Below are positions 1 to 10,285 of a DNA stretch of 64,000 nucleotides, piece after piece; positions within the stretch are counted from its first letter, which is position 1, and each line of letters opens with the position of its first letter. Source of the stretch: Streptomyces sp. Ru73 (GTDB taxonomy: Bacteria; Actinomycetota; Actinomycetes; Streptomycetales; Streptomycetaceae); the NCBI RefSeq assembly GCF_002920575.1, contig NZ_PQSQ01000028.1, positions 1 through 64,000 on the forward strand, read 5' to 3'. The translations under genes and the position numbers were made by a program. Below the pieces are notes generated by a model. That model had not been told where the DNA came from, ran no database searches, and worked only from the letters and a program-made list of their open reading frames with translations.

Positions 1-499
1 GGTGCTGCGGCTGACGGATCCCCGCCGCCTACGGCCCCTTCCTGTCCCGCACGGTGCGTGCCGTGGTGCGCGGCGGGCCGCTCTATCTGGTGCCGCGCGA
101 GAACGGCGAGCTGGTCGTCGGCGCCACCAGTGAGGAGCTGGGCTGGGACACCACGGTGACCGCGGGCGGTGTCTATGAACTGCTGCGCGACGCGCACGAG
201 CTGGTGCCGGGCATCACCGAACTGCCGCTGACCGAGACGATCGCCGGGCTGCGCCCCGGTTCGCCCGACAACGCGCCGCTCCTCGGGGCCAGCGCGCTGC
301 CCGGCCTCCTGATGGCCACCGGGCACTTCCGCAACGGCGTGCTGCTCACCCCGGTCACCGGCGACGTCATGGCACACGTGCTGACCACCGGCGAGCTGCC
401 CGAGGAGGCGCGGCCCTTCACGCCGCTGCGCTTCGGGCCCGCTGCCGCCGCCTCCCCCTCTTGCGCGCCGATGCGCGCCGCACTCCAGGAGCAGACCGC

Positions 500-503
<4 letters not shown>
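1..503 (+). pseudogene. thiO: Glycine oxidase ThiO, 3' part, apparent frameshift at the window edge
   Basis: C-terminal part of the FAD-dependent glycine oxidase that makes dehydroglycine (iminoacetate) for thiazole synthesis. From about base 24 the frame reads AAYGPFLSRTVRAVVRGG, LVPRENGELVVGAT, a GLRPGSPDNAPLLG stretch and ATGHFRNGVLLTPVTGD, typical of the DAO-fold C-terminus. Upstream this frame meets a TGA at 12-14, while the neighbouring frame from base 2 encodes VLRLTDP, which is what should precede AAYGPF. Removing one C from the C4 run at 20-23 joins the two. So either this is a real frameshift or a sequencing indel. The GTG at 54 is internal and should not be taken as a start. The stop overlaps the thiS start (ATGA). 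Identity is secure; the state of the full gene is unknown because most lies outside. Confidence 0.8.
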
Positions 504-1607
<1,104 letters not shown>

Positions 1608-1649
1608 GCGATCTGCGTCAGGGGCGTGAGGGCGGTGGACGGCTGCTCG

Positions 1650-1663
1650 TAGACTCGTCTGCC
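1650..1663 (+). promoter_or_regulatory. -10 box of a probable leaderless promoter
   Basis: TAGACT at 1650-1655 fits the Streptomyces housekeeping -10 and ends 8 bases before the GTG at 1664, so transcription would start at or next to the start codon. No ribosome binding site lies in the gap and no good -35 is visible. This is inference from spacing. Confidence 0.4.
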
Positions 1664-3637
1664 GTGGACACCACCCTTCAGGACCCCCTGGTCGGACAGC
1701 TGCTCGACGGCCGGTACCGCGTACAGGCGCGGATCGCCGCCGGCGGGATGGCGACGGTCTACCGCGCCGTCGACACGCGGCTGGACCGGGTGCTCGCCCT
1801 GAAGGTGATGCACCCGTCCCTGGCCGCCGACGCCTCGTTCGTCGAGCGCTTCATCCGGGAGGCGAAGTCGGTGGCCCGGCTGGCGCACCCGAACGTGGTC
1901 GGCGTGTTCGACCAGGGCACGGACGGTACGTACGTCTACCTGGCGATGGAGTACGTCGCGGGCTGCACCCTGCGGGACCTGCTGCGGGAGCGCGGCGCCC
2001 TCCAGCCGCGTGCCGCGCTGGACGTCCTGGAGCCGATCCTCGCGGCGCTGGGCTCCGCGCACCGCGCGGGCATGGTGCACCGCGACATGAAGCCGGAGAA
2101 CGTCCTGATCGGGGACGACGGCCGGGTCAAGGTCGCCGACTTCGGGCTGGTCCGTGCGGTGGACACGCACACCACGGCGTCCACGGGCACGGTCCTGGGC
2201 ACCGTCGCCTACCTCGCGCCCGAGCAGATCGAGGACGGCAGCGCGGACACCCGCGCGGACGTCTACGCGTGCGGCGTGACGCTGTACGAGATGCTCACCG
2301 GCAGCAAGCCGCACGACGGCGGCACCGCGGCCCAGGTGCTCTACCAGCATCTGCACGAGGACGTGCCGGCGCCGTCGGCGCTGGTGCCGGGGCTGCCGCC
2401 GGAGCTGGACGACCTGGTGACCGAGGCGACGGCGCGCAATCCCGAGGTGCGCCCGCAGGACGCGGTCACGCTGCTGGCGCTGGCCAGGAACGCCCGCGCT
2501 GCGCTCACCGAGGAGCAGCTGGACGCGGTGCCGCCGGGCGCGAAGCCGGCGTCCGGCACGGCGGGTTCGGAGGACCGCACGAGCGTGATCCAGCGTGCGG
2601 CGGCCGTACAGCTCTCGCTGCCCGGCACGGACGACGTGGACGCCGACGCCGCCGCGGGGCGCACCAGCCGGCTGGAGGTACCGGCGGACGCGCGCACGGA
2701 CCGGCTGCCCACGGCGGGCGGCGCGGGGCGCGCCGAGACCTCGCGGGCGCCGCGCCGCAAGGCGCTGACGGTGGCCATCGCGCTGCTGGCGGCGCTGCTG
2801 CTCGGCACGGGCGCCTGGTACGTCACCACGGGCCAGTTCACGACCGTGCCGGCGGTGCTGGACATGACGCAGCCCAAGGCCGAGCGGACGCTGCACGACG
2901 CGGGGCTGGACGTGAAGGTGGAGCGCGCCTACAGCTCCACCGTGGAGCGCGGCCACGTCATCTCCACCGACCCGGAGAACGGCAAGCGCATCCGGGGCAC
3001 CGGCACGGTCACGATCACCTTGTCCAAGGGCCCGGACATCGTCTCGGTGCCGGACCTCTCCGGCACCCCGGTCGCCGACGCGCGGCGCAAGCTGCGGGAC
3101 AAGGGGCTGACGCCGGGTACGGAGCGCACGGCGTTCAGCAACGAGGTGGCCAAGGGCTCGGTGATCCGTACGGACCCGGACGCCGGGACCAAGCGGCGGC
3201 CCGGTACGGCGGTCGCGCTGACCGTCAGCCGGGGCCGCGCCCTCGACGTGCCGGACGTGGTCGGCGACGAGCGGGCGGACGCAGCGGCCGAGCTGCGCGA
3301 GGCGGGCTTCAAGGTCGCGTTCGCCGACCGGCCGGTGTACTCGGACGAGGACAAGGGCGCGGTCGCGCGGCAGTCCCCCGGTGAGGGGAAGAAGCTGGGC
3401 GAGGGCGACACGGTGACGCTCACGCTGTCCAAGGGGCCGCAGATGGTCGAGGTCCCGGACGTCGAGGGCCAGAAGGCCGAGGACGCGAAGAAGACGCTGG
3501 AGGCGGCGGGCTTCGAGGTCGAGGTGAAGAAGCCGCTCTTCTTCCCGTCGGACACGGTCAAGAGCCAGTCGGTCGACGCCGGGGACACCGCGCCCAAGGG
3601 CAGCACCCTCACGATCGAGCTGGACAGCAAGCTGTGA
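1664..3637 (+). CDS. PASTA-domain Ser/Thr protein kinase (PknB type)
   Basis: Transmembrane kinase of 657 residues. N-terminal kinase domain (about 17-280): glycine loop IAAGGMATVYRA, ATP lysine at 47 (ALKVM), catalytic HRDMKPEN (Asp141), DFG at 159-161 and APE at 186-188. An acidic, Thr/Arg-rich juxtamembrane linker leads to one membrane span (about 367-388). Four PASTA repeats follow outside the membrane (from about 394 to the end), with recurring V-P-D-V/L and T-L-S-K-G-P signatures. PASTA domains bind peptidoglycan fragments or lipid II in PknB homologues, so a role in sensing wall synthesis is likely. The start codon GTG has no ribosome binding site but a -10 box 8 bases upstream, suggesting a leaderless mRNA. 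Confidence 0.93.
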   Translation: MDTTLQDPLVGQLLDGRYRVQARIAAGGMATVYRAVDTRLDRVLALKVMHPSLAADASFVERFIREAKSVARLAHPNVVGVFDQGTDGTYVYLAMEYVAGCTLRDLLRERGALQPRAALDVLEPILAALGSAHRAGMVHRDMKPENVLIGDDGRVKVADFGLVRAVDTHTTASTGTVLGTVAYLAPEQIEDGSADTRADVYACGVTLYEMLTGSKPHDGGTAAQVLYQHLHEDVPAPSALVPGLPPELDDLVTEATARNPEVRPQDAVTLLALARNARAALTEEQLDAVPPGAKPASGTAGSEDRTSVIQRAAAVQLSLPGTDDVDADAAAGRTSRLEVPADARTDRLPTAGGAGRAETSRAPRRKALTVAIALLAALLLGTGAWYVTTGQFTTVPAVLDMTQPKAERTLHDAGLDVKVERAYSSTVERGHVISTDPENGKRIRGTGTVTITLSKGPDIVSVPDLSGTPVADARRKLRDKGLTPGTERTAFSNEVAKGSVIRTDPDAGTKRRPGTAVALTVSRGRALDVPDVVGDERADAAAELREAGFKVAFADRPVYSDEDKGAVARQSPGEGKKLGEGDTVTLTLSKGPQMVEVPDVEGQKAEDAKKTLEAAGFEVEVKKPLFFPSDTVKSQSVDAGDTAPKGSTLTIELDSKL

Positions 3638-3685
3638 GGCGTACCTGACATCCGGGGAGCCCCGGCCGCCTGGCACCCTTGACAG

Positions 3686-4588
3686 GTGAGCACTTCCCCG
3701 CAGCGCGCCCGTGAGCGCAACCCGATCGGCGGCCACGTCCCGGTGGCCGGCGGTCTCGCCAAGGTCGGCATCCCGTACGCACAGGAGATCGGCGGCGAGG
3801 CCGTCCAGGTCTTCGTGGCCAATCCGCGCGGCTGGGCCACCCCGCCCGGCAATCCGATGCAGGACGAGGCGTTCCGTCAGGCGTGCGCGGAACGGGACAT
3901 CCCCGCGTACGTGCACGCGCCGTATCTGATCAACTTCGGCTCGCACAACCCGGTGACGGTCGAGAAGTCCGTGGAGTCGCTGCGGCACTCGCTGCGCCGC
4001 GGCCGGGAGATCGGGGCGCTGGGCGTGGTCGTGCACACCGGCTCGGCGACCGGCGGGCGGGAGCGGGCCGTGGCGCTGGCACAGGTGCGGGAGCACATGC
4101 TGCCGCTGCTGGAGGAGCTGACGCACGACGACGACCCGTGGCTGCTGCTGGAGTCGACGGCCGGGCAGGGCGCCTCGCTGTGCTCGCTGGCCGAGGACCT
4201 GGGGCCGTACCTGGACGCGCTGGACCGGCACCCGCGCGCCGGGCTGTGCCTGGACACCTGCCACGCGTTCGCCGCCGGACACGACATGGCGGCTCCCGGC
4301 GGCACGAAGGCGCTGCTGGACGAGCTGGTGGCGGTGGCCGGCGAGGGCCGTCTGAAGCTGATCCACGCCAACGACTCCAAGGACGTGGCGGGGGCGCACA
4401 AGGACCGGCACGAGAACATCGGCTCCGGTCACATCGGCGCCGGGCCCTTCGGCGAGCTGTTCCGGCATCCGGCGACCGCGGGCGTGCCGCTGGTCATCGA
4501 GACGCCGGGCGGCAAGGAGGGCCACGCGGCGGACGTGGCACGGCTGAAGGAGCTGCGGGACGGCGGGGACACGCCCGGAACACCTTGA
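3686..4588 (+). CDS. nfo: Deoxyribonuclease IV (endonuclease IV, AP endonuclease)
   Basis: TIM-barrel AP endonuclease of base excision repair; cuts 5' to abasic sites using a three-zinc centre. 300 residues. Visible metal and active-site motifs in order: YVHAPYLINF, VVHTGSATG, LLLESTAGQG (Glu ligand), CLDTCHAFAAGHD (Asp and His ligands), LIHANDSK, the HENIGSGHIG segment and VIETPG (Glu ligand). All ligands expected of the family appear present. GTG start; no clear ribosome binding site, though CACCCT six bases upstream could be a -10 box. The gene stands alone between the kinase and a divergently regulated membrane protein; no operon partner is evident. Confidence 0.92.
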   Translation: MSTSPQRARERNPIGGHVPVAGGLAKVGIPYAQEIGGEAVQVFVANPRGWATPPGNPMQDEAFRQACAERDIPAYVHAPYLINFGSHNPVTVEKSVESLRHSLRRGREIGALGVVVHTGSATGGRERAVALAQVREHMLPLLEELTHDDDPWLLLESTAGQGASLCSLAEDLGPYLDALDRHPRAGLCLDTCHAFAAGHDMAAPGGTKALLDELVAVAGEGRLKLIHANDSKDVAGAHKDRHENIGSGHIGAGPFGELFRHPATAGVPLVIETPGGKEGHAADVARLKELRDGGDTPGTP

Positions 4589-4591
4589 TGA

Positions 4592-4608
4592 ATACCCCAG
4601 GGGGGTAT
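4592..4608. promoter_or_regulatory. CsoR-type operator upstream of the DUF4396 gene
   Basis: ATACCCC-agg-GGGGTAT is a 17-bp inverted repeat with perfect 7-base arms. It matches the pseudo-palindromic operator described for copper-sensing CsoR of actinobacteria (G-rich arms flanked by TAT/ATA). It lies 47 bases before the ATG at 4656, where a promoter would be. Related DUF156 repressors (CstR, RcnR-like) use similar sites, so copper is likely but not proven. Confidence 0.7.
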
Positions 4609-4655
4609 ACCGTTCCCGCTCTCGGCAGAACGGTTCCTTCTGAAGGGGGACTCCC

Positions 4656-5138
4656 ATGCAGCACCAGCACGCATCCGCCGGGCACCACCACACCGCACCC
4701 GCGCCGGCCGGCTGGGCCATGGCCGCGAGGGCGACCCTGCACTGCCTCACCGGGTGCGCCATCGGCGAGATCCTCGGCATGGTGATCGGCACCGCGCTGG
4801 GCTGGCACAACGTGCCGACGATGATCCTCGCCATCGCCCTGGCCTTCGTCTTCGGCTACTCGCTCACCCTGCGTGGCGTCCTCCGGGCCGGGCTGGACTT
4901 CCGGGCCGCCCTCAAGGTCGCGCTGGCCGCCGACACCCTCTCGATCGCGGTGATGGAGCTGATCGACAACGGCGTGATCGCGCTCGTGCCGGGCGCGATG
5001 GACGCCCACCTGTCGGAGTGGCTGTTCTGGGGGACGCTGGCGTTCTCGCTGGTCCTGGCGTTCCTGGTGACCACGCCCGTCAACCGGTGGATGATCGGCC
5101 GCGGCAAGGGGCACGCCGTGGCGCACCAGTACCACTGA
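4656..5138 (+). CDS. DUF4396 membrane protein, probably metal-regulated
   Basis: 160 residues, function unknown. The N-terminus is histidine-rich (MQHQHASAGHHHTAPA), followed by four likely membrane spans beginning near residue 29 (CLTGCAIGEILGMVIGTALG), a charged loop (RAGLDFRAALKVALAADTLS) and two further spans. The C-terminus again carries histidines (KGHAVAHQYH). I recognise the fold as DUF4396, a family sometimes found next to copper genes. A GAAGGGGG ribosome binding site precedes the ATG. With the CsoR-like operator at 4592-4608 and the His-rich ends, a copper (or other soft metal) handling role is a reasonable inference. The gene converges on the next one with only 13 bases between the stops. 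Confidence 0.8.
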   Translation: MQHQHASAGHHHTAPAPAGWAMAARATLHCLTGCAIGEILGMVIGTALGWHNVPTMILAIALAFVFGYSLTLRGVLRAGLDFRAALKVALAADTLSIAVMELIDNGVIALVPGAMDAHLSEWLFWGTLAFSLVLAFLVTTPVNRWMIGRGKGHAVAHQYH

Positions 5139-5151
5139 GGAGTACGGCGGC

Positions 5152-5775
5152 TCAGAGCTCCGGGCCGTCGCCCGGCTCCTCCTGATAGGAGTAGCGCTGC
5201 TCCCGCCACGGGTCACCGAGGTTGTGGTAGCCGCGCTCCTCCCAGAAGCCGCGGCGGTCCGCCGTCATGTACTCGATGCCGCGGACCCACTTCGGGCCCT
5301 TCCAGGCGTACAGGTGCGGCACGACGAGCCGTACGGGGAAGCCGTGCTCGGCGGTGAGCAGTTCGCCGTCCCGGTGGCTGGCGAAGAGGCAGCGCTCATC
5401 GGCGAAGTCGGCGAGCGGGAGGTTCGAGCTGAATCCGTACTCGGCCCAGACCATCACATGGGTGACATCGGGCGCGGGCGGCGCCAGGTCGAGCACCGTA
5501 CGCGTCAACACCCCGCCCCATTCGGCACCCAGCATGCTGAACTTCGTCACGCAGTGCATGTCGGCGACGACGGTGGCATACGGCAGCGAGGTGAATTCCT
5601 CGTGCGTCCAGCAGTGCTTGTCACCGTCGGCCGTGGCGCCGAATACGCGGAATTCCCAGCGCTCGGGGCGGAACCTGGGCACGGGCCCGTAGTGCGTGAC
5701 CGGCCATCCGCGCTGCAGTCGCTGCCCCGGAGGCAGCTGAGGAAGCTCCTCTTCGCGGCTATCCGGCTGACCCAT
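5152..5775 (-). CDS. Sulfite-oxidase-fold molybdopterin oxidoreductase
   Basis: About 207 residues from the ATG at 5775 (MGQPDSREEE). The SUOX-fold molybdopterin domain is recognisable: WPVTHYGPVPRF, WEFRVFG, DMHCVTKFSMLGAEWGGV with the cysteine that should ligate molybdenum, then GFPVRLVVPHLYAWKGPKWV and a YMTADRRGFWEERGYH segment. It lacks a signal peptide and the dimerisation domain of true sulfite oxidases, so it looks like the short cytosolic YedY/MsrP-like or SUOX single-domain type. The physiological substrate cannot be told from sequence. An upstream in-frame start would add 20 residues that do not look conserved, so I prefer 5775. Confidence 0.87.
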   Translation of the reverse strand: MGQPDSREEELPQLPPGQRLQRGWPVTHYGPVPRFRPERWEFRVFGATADGDKHCWTHEEFTSLPYATVVADMHCVTKFSMLGAEWGGVLTRTVLDLAPPAPDVTHVMVWAEYGFSSNLPLADFADERCLFASHRDGELLTAEHGFPVRLVVPHLYAWKGPKWVRGIEYMTADRRGFWEERGYHNLGDPWREQRYSYQEEPGDGPEL

Positions 5776-5931
5776 GCCTCCATGGTGGCAGACCGGAAGG
5801 GGTGCTGATGACCAGGGCAGGGCGGATTCGGGCAACTCCCACTAAGCGTGCACTTACTGGACGCCCCATATATCCCGGTGCAAGGATGCCCGGCACCTGT
5901 CCAGTCGACGCGTGGAAGGAGCCTTGCAGAC

Positions 5932-6417
5932 ATGCAGGGAGATCCCGAGGTCATCGAGTTCCTGAACGAGCAGCTGACCGCCGAGCTGACCGCGATCAAT
6001 CAGTACTTCCTGCACGCCAAGCTGCAGGACCACAAGGGCTGGACCAAGCTGGCCAAGTACACGCGCGCGGAATCCTTCGACGAGATGCGGCACGCGGAGG
6101 TCCTCACCGACCGCATCCTGCTCCTGGACGGCCTGCCCAATTACCAGCGGCTCTTCCACGTCCGCGTCGGGCAGACGGTGACCGAGATGTTCCAGGCCGA
6201 CCGGCAGATCGAGGTCGAGGCCATCGACCGGCTGCGGCGCGGCATCGAGGTGATGCGGAACAAGGGCGACGTCACGTCCGCCAATGTCTTCGAGGCGATC
6301 CTGGCCGACGAGGAGCACCACATCGACTACCTGGACACGCAGCTGGAGCTGATCGAGAAGCTCGGCGAGGCGCTCTACCTGTCCACACTGATCGAGCAGA
6401 CCGCGCCGGACGCGTGA
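5932..6417 (+). CDS. bfr: Bacterioferritin
   Basis: Iron-storage ferritin, 161 residues, 24-mer with heme at dimer interfaces. All ferroxidase ligands are present at canonical positions: Glu18, Glu51, His54, Glu94, Glu127 and His130. The axial heme ligand Met52 lies in DEMRHAEVLTDR. The ATG at 5932 is favoured by an AAGGAG ribosome binding site 10 bases upstream; a longer in-frame version from 5848 adds non-conserved residues. Bfd lies convergently just downstream, so store and release genes are adjacent. No iron box is visible upstream of bfr, but an imperfect palindrome TAAG-CGTGCA-CTTA lies at 5843-5856. Confidence 0.96.
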   Translation: MQGDPEVIEFLNEQLTAELTAINQYFLHAKLQDHKGWTKLAKYTRAESFDEMRHAEVLTDRILLLDGLPNYQRLFHVRVGQTVTEMFQADRQIEVEAIDRLRRGIEVMRNKGDVTSANVFEAILADEEHHIDYLDTQLELIEKLGEALYLSTLIEQTAPDA

Positions 6418-6451
6418 GCGGGACCGGGCGGCCTCGTCGCCCGGGCGGCCG

Positions 6452-6676
6452 CTAGGCGGCTTCGGGCAGCTCTTCGAGCGCGGGGGCGCCCTGGTCGATC
6501 AGCTGCCGGCGGGGGCAGGCGCCGCGGCCCAGCAGGGCCTGGATGCGCTTCACGCAGCCGCCGCAGTCGGTACCGGCCTTGCAGGCGGAGGCTATCTGGC
6601 GCGGCGTGCAGGCACCCGTGTCCGCGTGTTCCCGTACCTGTTCCTCAGTGATGCCGAAGCACGAGCAGACGTACAC
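6452..6676 (-). CDS. bfd: Bacterioferritin-associated ferredoxin
   Basis: [2Fe-2S] protein that reduces bacterioferritin to release stored iron. 74 residues from the GTG at 6676. Cysteine pattern fits Bfd: MYVCSCFGITEEQVREHA (CxC) and TDCGGCVKRI (CxxC), with the helix-turn-helix-like fold between. The start is preferred over an ATG at 6745 because the extra 23 residues lie over the iron box, and GGGGGTGA precedes the GTG. The C-terminal 20 residues after GRGACPRRQ are not part of the Bfd core. Expression is probably repressed by DmdR/IdeR when iron is plentiful, because a near-consensus iron box lies at 6719-6737. Confidence 0.9.
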   Translation of the reverse strand: MYVCSCFGITEEQVREHADTGACTPRQIASACKAGTDCGGCVKRIQALLGRGACPRRQLIDQGAPALEELPEAA

Positions 6677-6718
6677 GCGGTCACCCCCGCCCTTCCCGTA
6701 GCTTCGGTTGATCTTGAG

Positions 6719-6737
6719 TGAGGTTACCCTTACCTTA
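6719..6737 (-). promoter_or_regulatory. Iron box (DmdR/IdeR operator) for bfd
   Basis: Read on the minus strand the site is TAAGGTAAGGGTAACCTCA. It matches the actinobacterial iron-box consensus TTAGGTTAGGCTAACCTAA at 15 of 19 positions. It is 42 bases upstream of the bfd start, where a repressor would block transcription under iron-replete conditions. Confidence 0.75.
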
Positions 6738-6765
6738 CCCGCCATGGCGGGCGCTTAACAACGCA

Positions 6766-6797
6766 GTGGGGCGCGGATCACAGAATCCGCGCCCCAC
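6766..6797 (-). terminator. Terminator downstream of DAHP synthase
   Basis: Perfect 13-bp stem (6766-6778 with 6785-6797) and a 6-base loop, 20 bases past the DAHP synthase stop. No T-run, as is common in Streptomyces. Confidence 0.75.
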
Positions 6798-6816
6798 CTT
6801 GCGTCTACGCGCCCGT

Positions 6817-8323
<1,507 letters not shown>

Positions 8324-8343
8324 TTCGCGCGCACACGAACCTG

Positions 8344-8376
8344 CGAAGGCCGCCCGAGGGGCGGCCTTCGGTCTTT
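8344..8376 (+). terminator. trp attenuator terminator
   Basis: Perfect 12-bp GC-rich stem (8344-8355 with 8359-8370), loop GAG, then GTCTTT. Its left arm can alternatively pair with 8311-8317, so it behaves as the conditional terminator of the trpE(G) leader. Confidence 0.88.
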
Positions 8377-8428
8377 CCGGCTCCGGCCCGTCCCTCTCCC
8401 CCAGCCCCTGAGTGAGAAGGACGAGATC

Positions 8429-10285
8429 ATGGACCTGACCGAGCTGCTCGCCGACGACCGGCCCTTCGCGCTGCTGCGCCGCCGCACCCCCGGCCGCGAC
8501 CACGACACCGTCGAGGTGCTGATCGGCCCGGTCGCCCCGTACGAGCGGCTCGCCGACCTCCCCGAGGGCCTGGCCATGGTGCCGTTCCGGCAGATCCGGG
8601 AGCGCGGCTTCGACGTGCGCGACGACGGCACGCCGCTGGCGGCGCTCACCCCCGAGGAGCGGTACGAGCTGCCGCTCGCCGACGCTCTGGCGCAGCTCCC
8701 GGACCACGCGGTGGCCGTGACGGACGGCGGCTTCGACGTCAGCGACGAGGAGTACGCGGGGATCGTCGGACGGGTGCTGGACGCGGAGATCGGCCGGGGC
8801 GAGGGCGCGAACTTCGTCATCCGGCGGACCTTCCAGGGCGAGATCCCGGGCTTCGGCCGGGCCGACGCGCTGGCCCTCTTCCGGCGGCTGCTGGCCACGG
8901 AGCGCGGCGCGTACTGGACCTTCGTGGTGCACACCGGCGAGCGCACCCTGGTAGGCGCCAGCCCCGAGGTGCACGTCCGCATGAGCGGCGGCACGGTCGT
9001 GATGAATCCGATCAGCGGCACCTACCGCTACCCGGCCGACGGCCCCACCGCGGACGACCTGCTGGACTTCCTCGCCGACGGCAAGGAGATCGAGGAGCTC
9101 TCCATGGTCGTCGACGAGGAGCTGAAGATGATGTGCACGGTCGGCGACCGGGGCGGGGTGGTGATCGGCCCGCGGCTGAAGGAGATGGCGCACCTCGCGC
9201 ACACCGAGTACGAGCTGCGCGGCCGCTCCACGCTGGACGTCCGCGAGGTGCTGAAGGAGACGATGTTCGCGGCCACCGTCACCGGCTCGCCCGTGCAGAA
9301 CGCGTGCCGGGTCATCGAGCGGTACGAGCCGGGCGGCCGCGGTTACTACGCGGGCGCGCTGGCCCTGATCGACCGGGACGCGGGCGGCGCGCAGCGTCTG
9401 GACTCGCCCATCCTGATCCGCACCGCCGACATCGACGCGGGCGGGCGGCTGCGGGTGGGCGTCGGCGCGACGCTGGTGCGCGGCTCGGACCCGGCCGGCG
9501 AGGTCGCCGAGACGCACGCCAAGGCCGCCGGGGTGCTCACCGCGCTGGGCGTCCGGGAGGCGCCGGCCCGCCGCGCGGACGCCGCGCCGCCGCGGCTGGC
9601 CGAGGACCCGCGGGTGCGCGCCGCGCTGGACGCGCGCCGGGCCGGCCTCGCGCCGTTCTGGCTGCGGATGCAGACCACCGCGCCGACCGCGGCGCTCAGC
9701 GGACACGCGCTGGTGATCGACGCCGAGGACACCTTCACCGCGATGCTGGCGCACCTGCTGCGCACGTCGGGGCTGGAGGTGACGGTACGGCGGTACGACG
9801 AGCCGGGGCTGCGGGAGACGGCGCTCGCGCACGAGGGGCCGGTCGTACTGGGCCCGGGGCCCGGCAACCCCTCGGACGCGGCCGACCCGAAGATGCGGCT
9901 GCTGCGCGGGCTGGCGGCCGAGCTGCTGCGGGAGCACAAGCACGGCCTGCTCGGGGTCTGCCTGGGGCACGAGCTGATCGCGGCGGTGCTCGGCCTGGAG
10001 ATCGTCCGGAAGGACGTGCCGTTCCAGGGCGCGCAGGAGCGGATCGACTTCTTCGGGCGGGAGGAGACGGTGGGGTTCTACAACACCTTCACCGCCCGCT
10101 GCGACGAGGCGGCCCTCGCCGAGCTGGCCATGCACCGCGTGGAGCTGAGCCGGGACCCGGCGAGCGGGGACGTGCACGCGCTGCGCGGCCCCGGCTTCGC
10201 GGGGGTGCAGTTCCACCCCGAGTCGGTGCTGACGCTGGACGGCGCCGCGCTCACGTCCCAGCTGCTGGCCGCCGTTCTGGTGTGA
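8429..10285 (+). CDS. trpE: Fused anthranilate synthase TrpE(G)
   Basis: 618-residue single chain joining the chorismate-using TrpE part (about 1-400) and the glutamine amidotransferase TrpG part (about 425-618). TrpE signatures: VMNPISGTYRYPADG, DEELKMMC, TVTGSPVQNA, and a glycine-rich ring near RGYYAGALALID. TrpG signatures: LGPGPGNPSDA, GVCLGHELIAAVLG with the nucleophilic Cys in GVCLGHE, and GVQFHPESVLT carrying the His and Glu of the triad. The protein converts chorismate plus glutamine to anthranilate for tryptophan. A GAGAAGGA ribosome binding site precedes the ATG. Controlled by the leader peptide and attenuator at 8267-8376. Its last 35 bases overlap the 3' end of the convergent dehydrogenase gene. 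Confidence 0.95.
   Translation: MDLTELLADDRPFALLRRRTPGRDHDTVEVLIGPVAPYERLADLPEGLAMVPFRQIRERGFDVRDDGTPLAALTPEERYELPLADALAQLPDHAVAVTDGGFDVSDEEYAGIVGRVLDAEIGRGEGANFVIRRTFQGEIPGFGRADALALFRRLLATERGAYWTFVVHTGERTLVGASPEVHVRMSGGTVVMNPISGTYRYPADGPTADDLLDFLADGKEIEELSMVVDEELKMMCTVGDRGGVVIGPRLKEMAHLAHTEYELRGRSTLDVREVLKETMFAATVTGSPVQNACRVIERYEPGGRGYYAGALALIDRDAGGAQRLDSPILIRTADIDAGGRLRVGVGATLVRGSDPAGEVAETHAKAAGVLTALGVREAPARRADAAPPRLAEDPRVRAALDARRAGLAPFWLRMQTTAPTAALSGHALVIDAEDTFTAMLAHLLRTSGLEVTVRRYDEPGLRETALAHEGPVVLGPGPGNPSDAADPKMRLLRGLAAELLREHKHGLLGVCLGHELIAAVLGLEIVRKDVPFQGAQERIDFFGREETVGFYNTFTARCDEAALAELAMHRVELSRDPASGDVHALRGPGFAGVQFHPESVLTLDGAALTSQLLAAVLV

Noticed and set aside
54-56. GTG taken as start of ThiO
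   Set aside because: Protein conservation continues upstream across a one-base frameshift; the site is internal to the domain.
461-499. Longer version of ThiS
   Set aside because: The extension lies inside thiO coding sequence, and ATGA coupling at 500 gives a better start.
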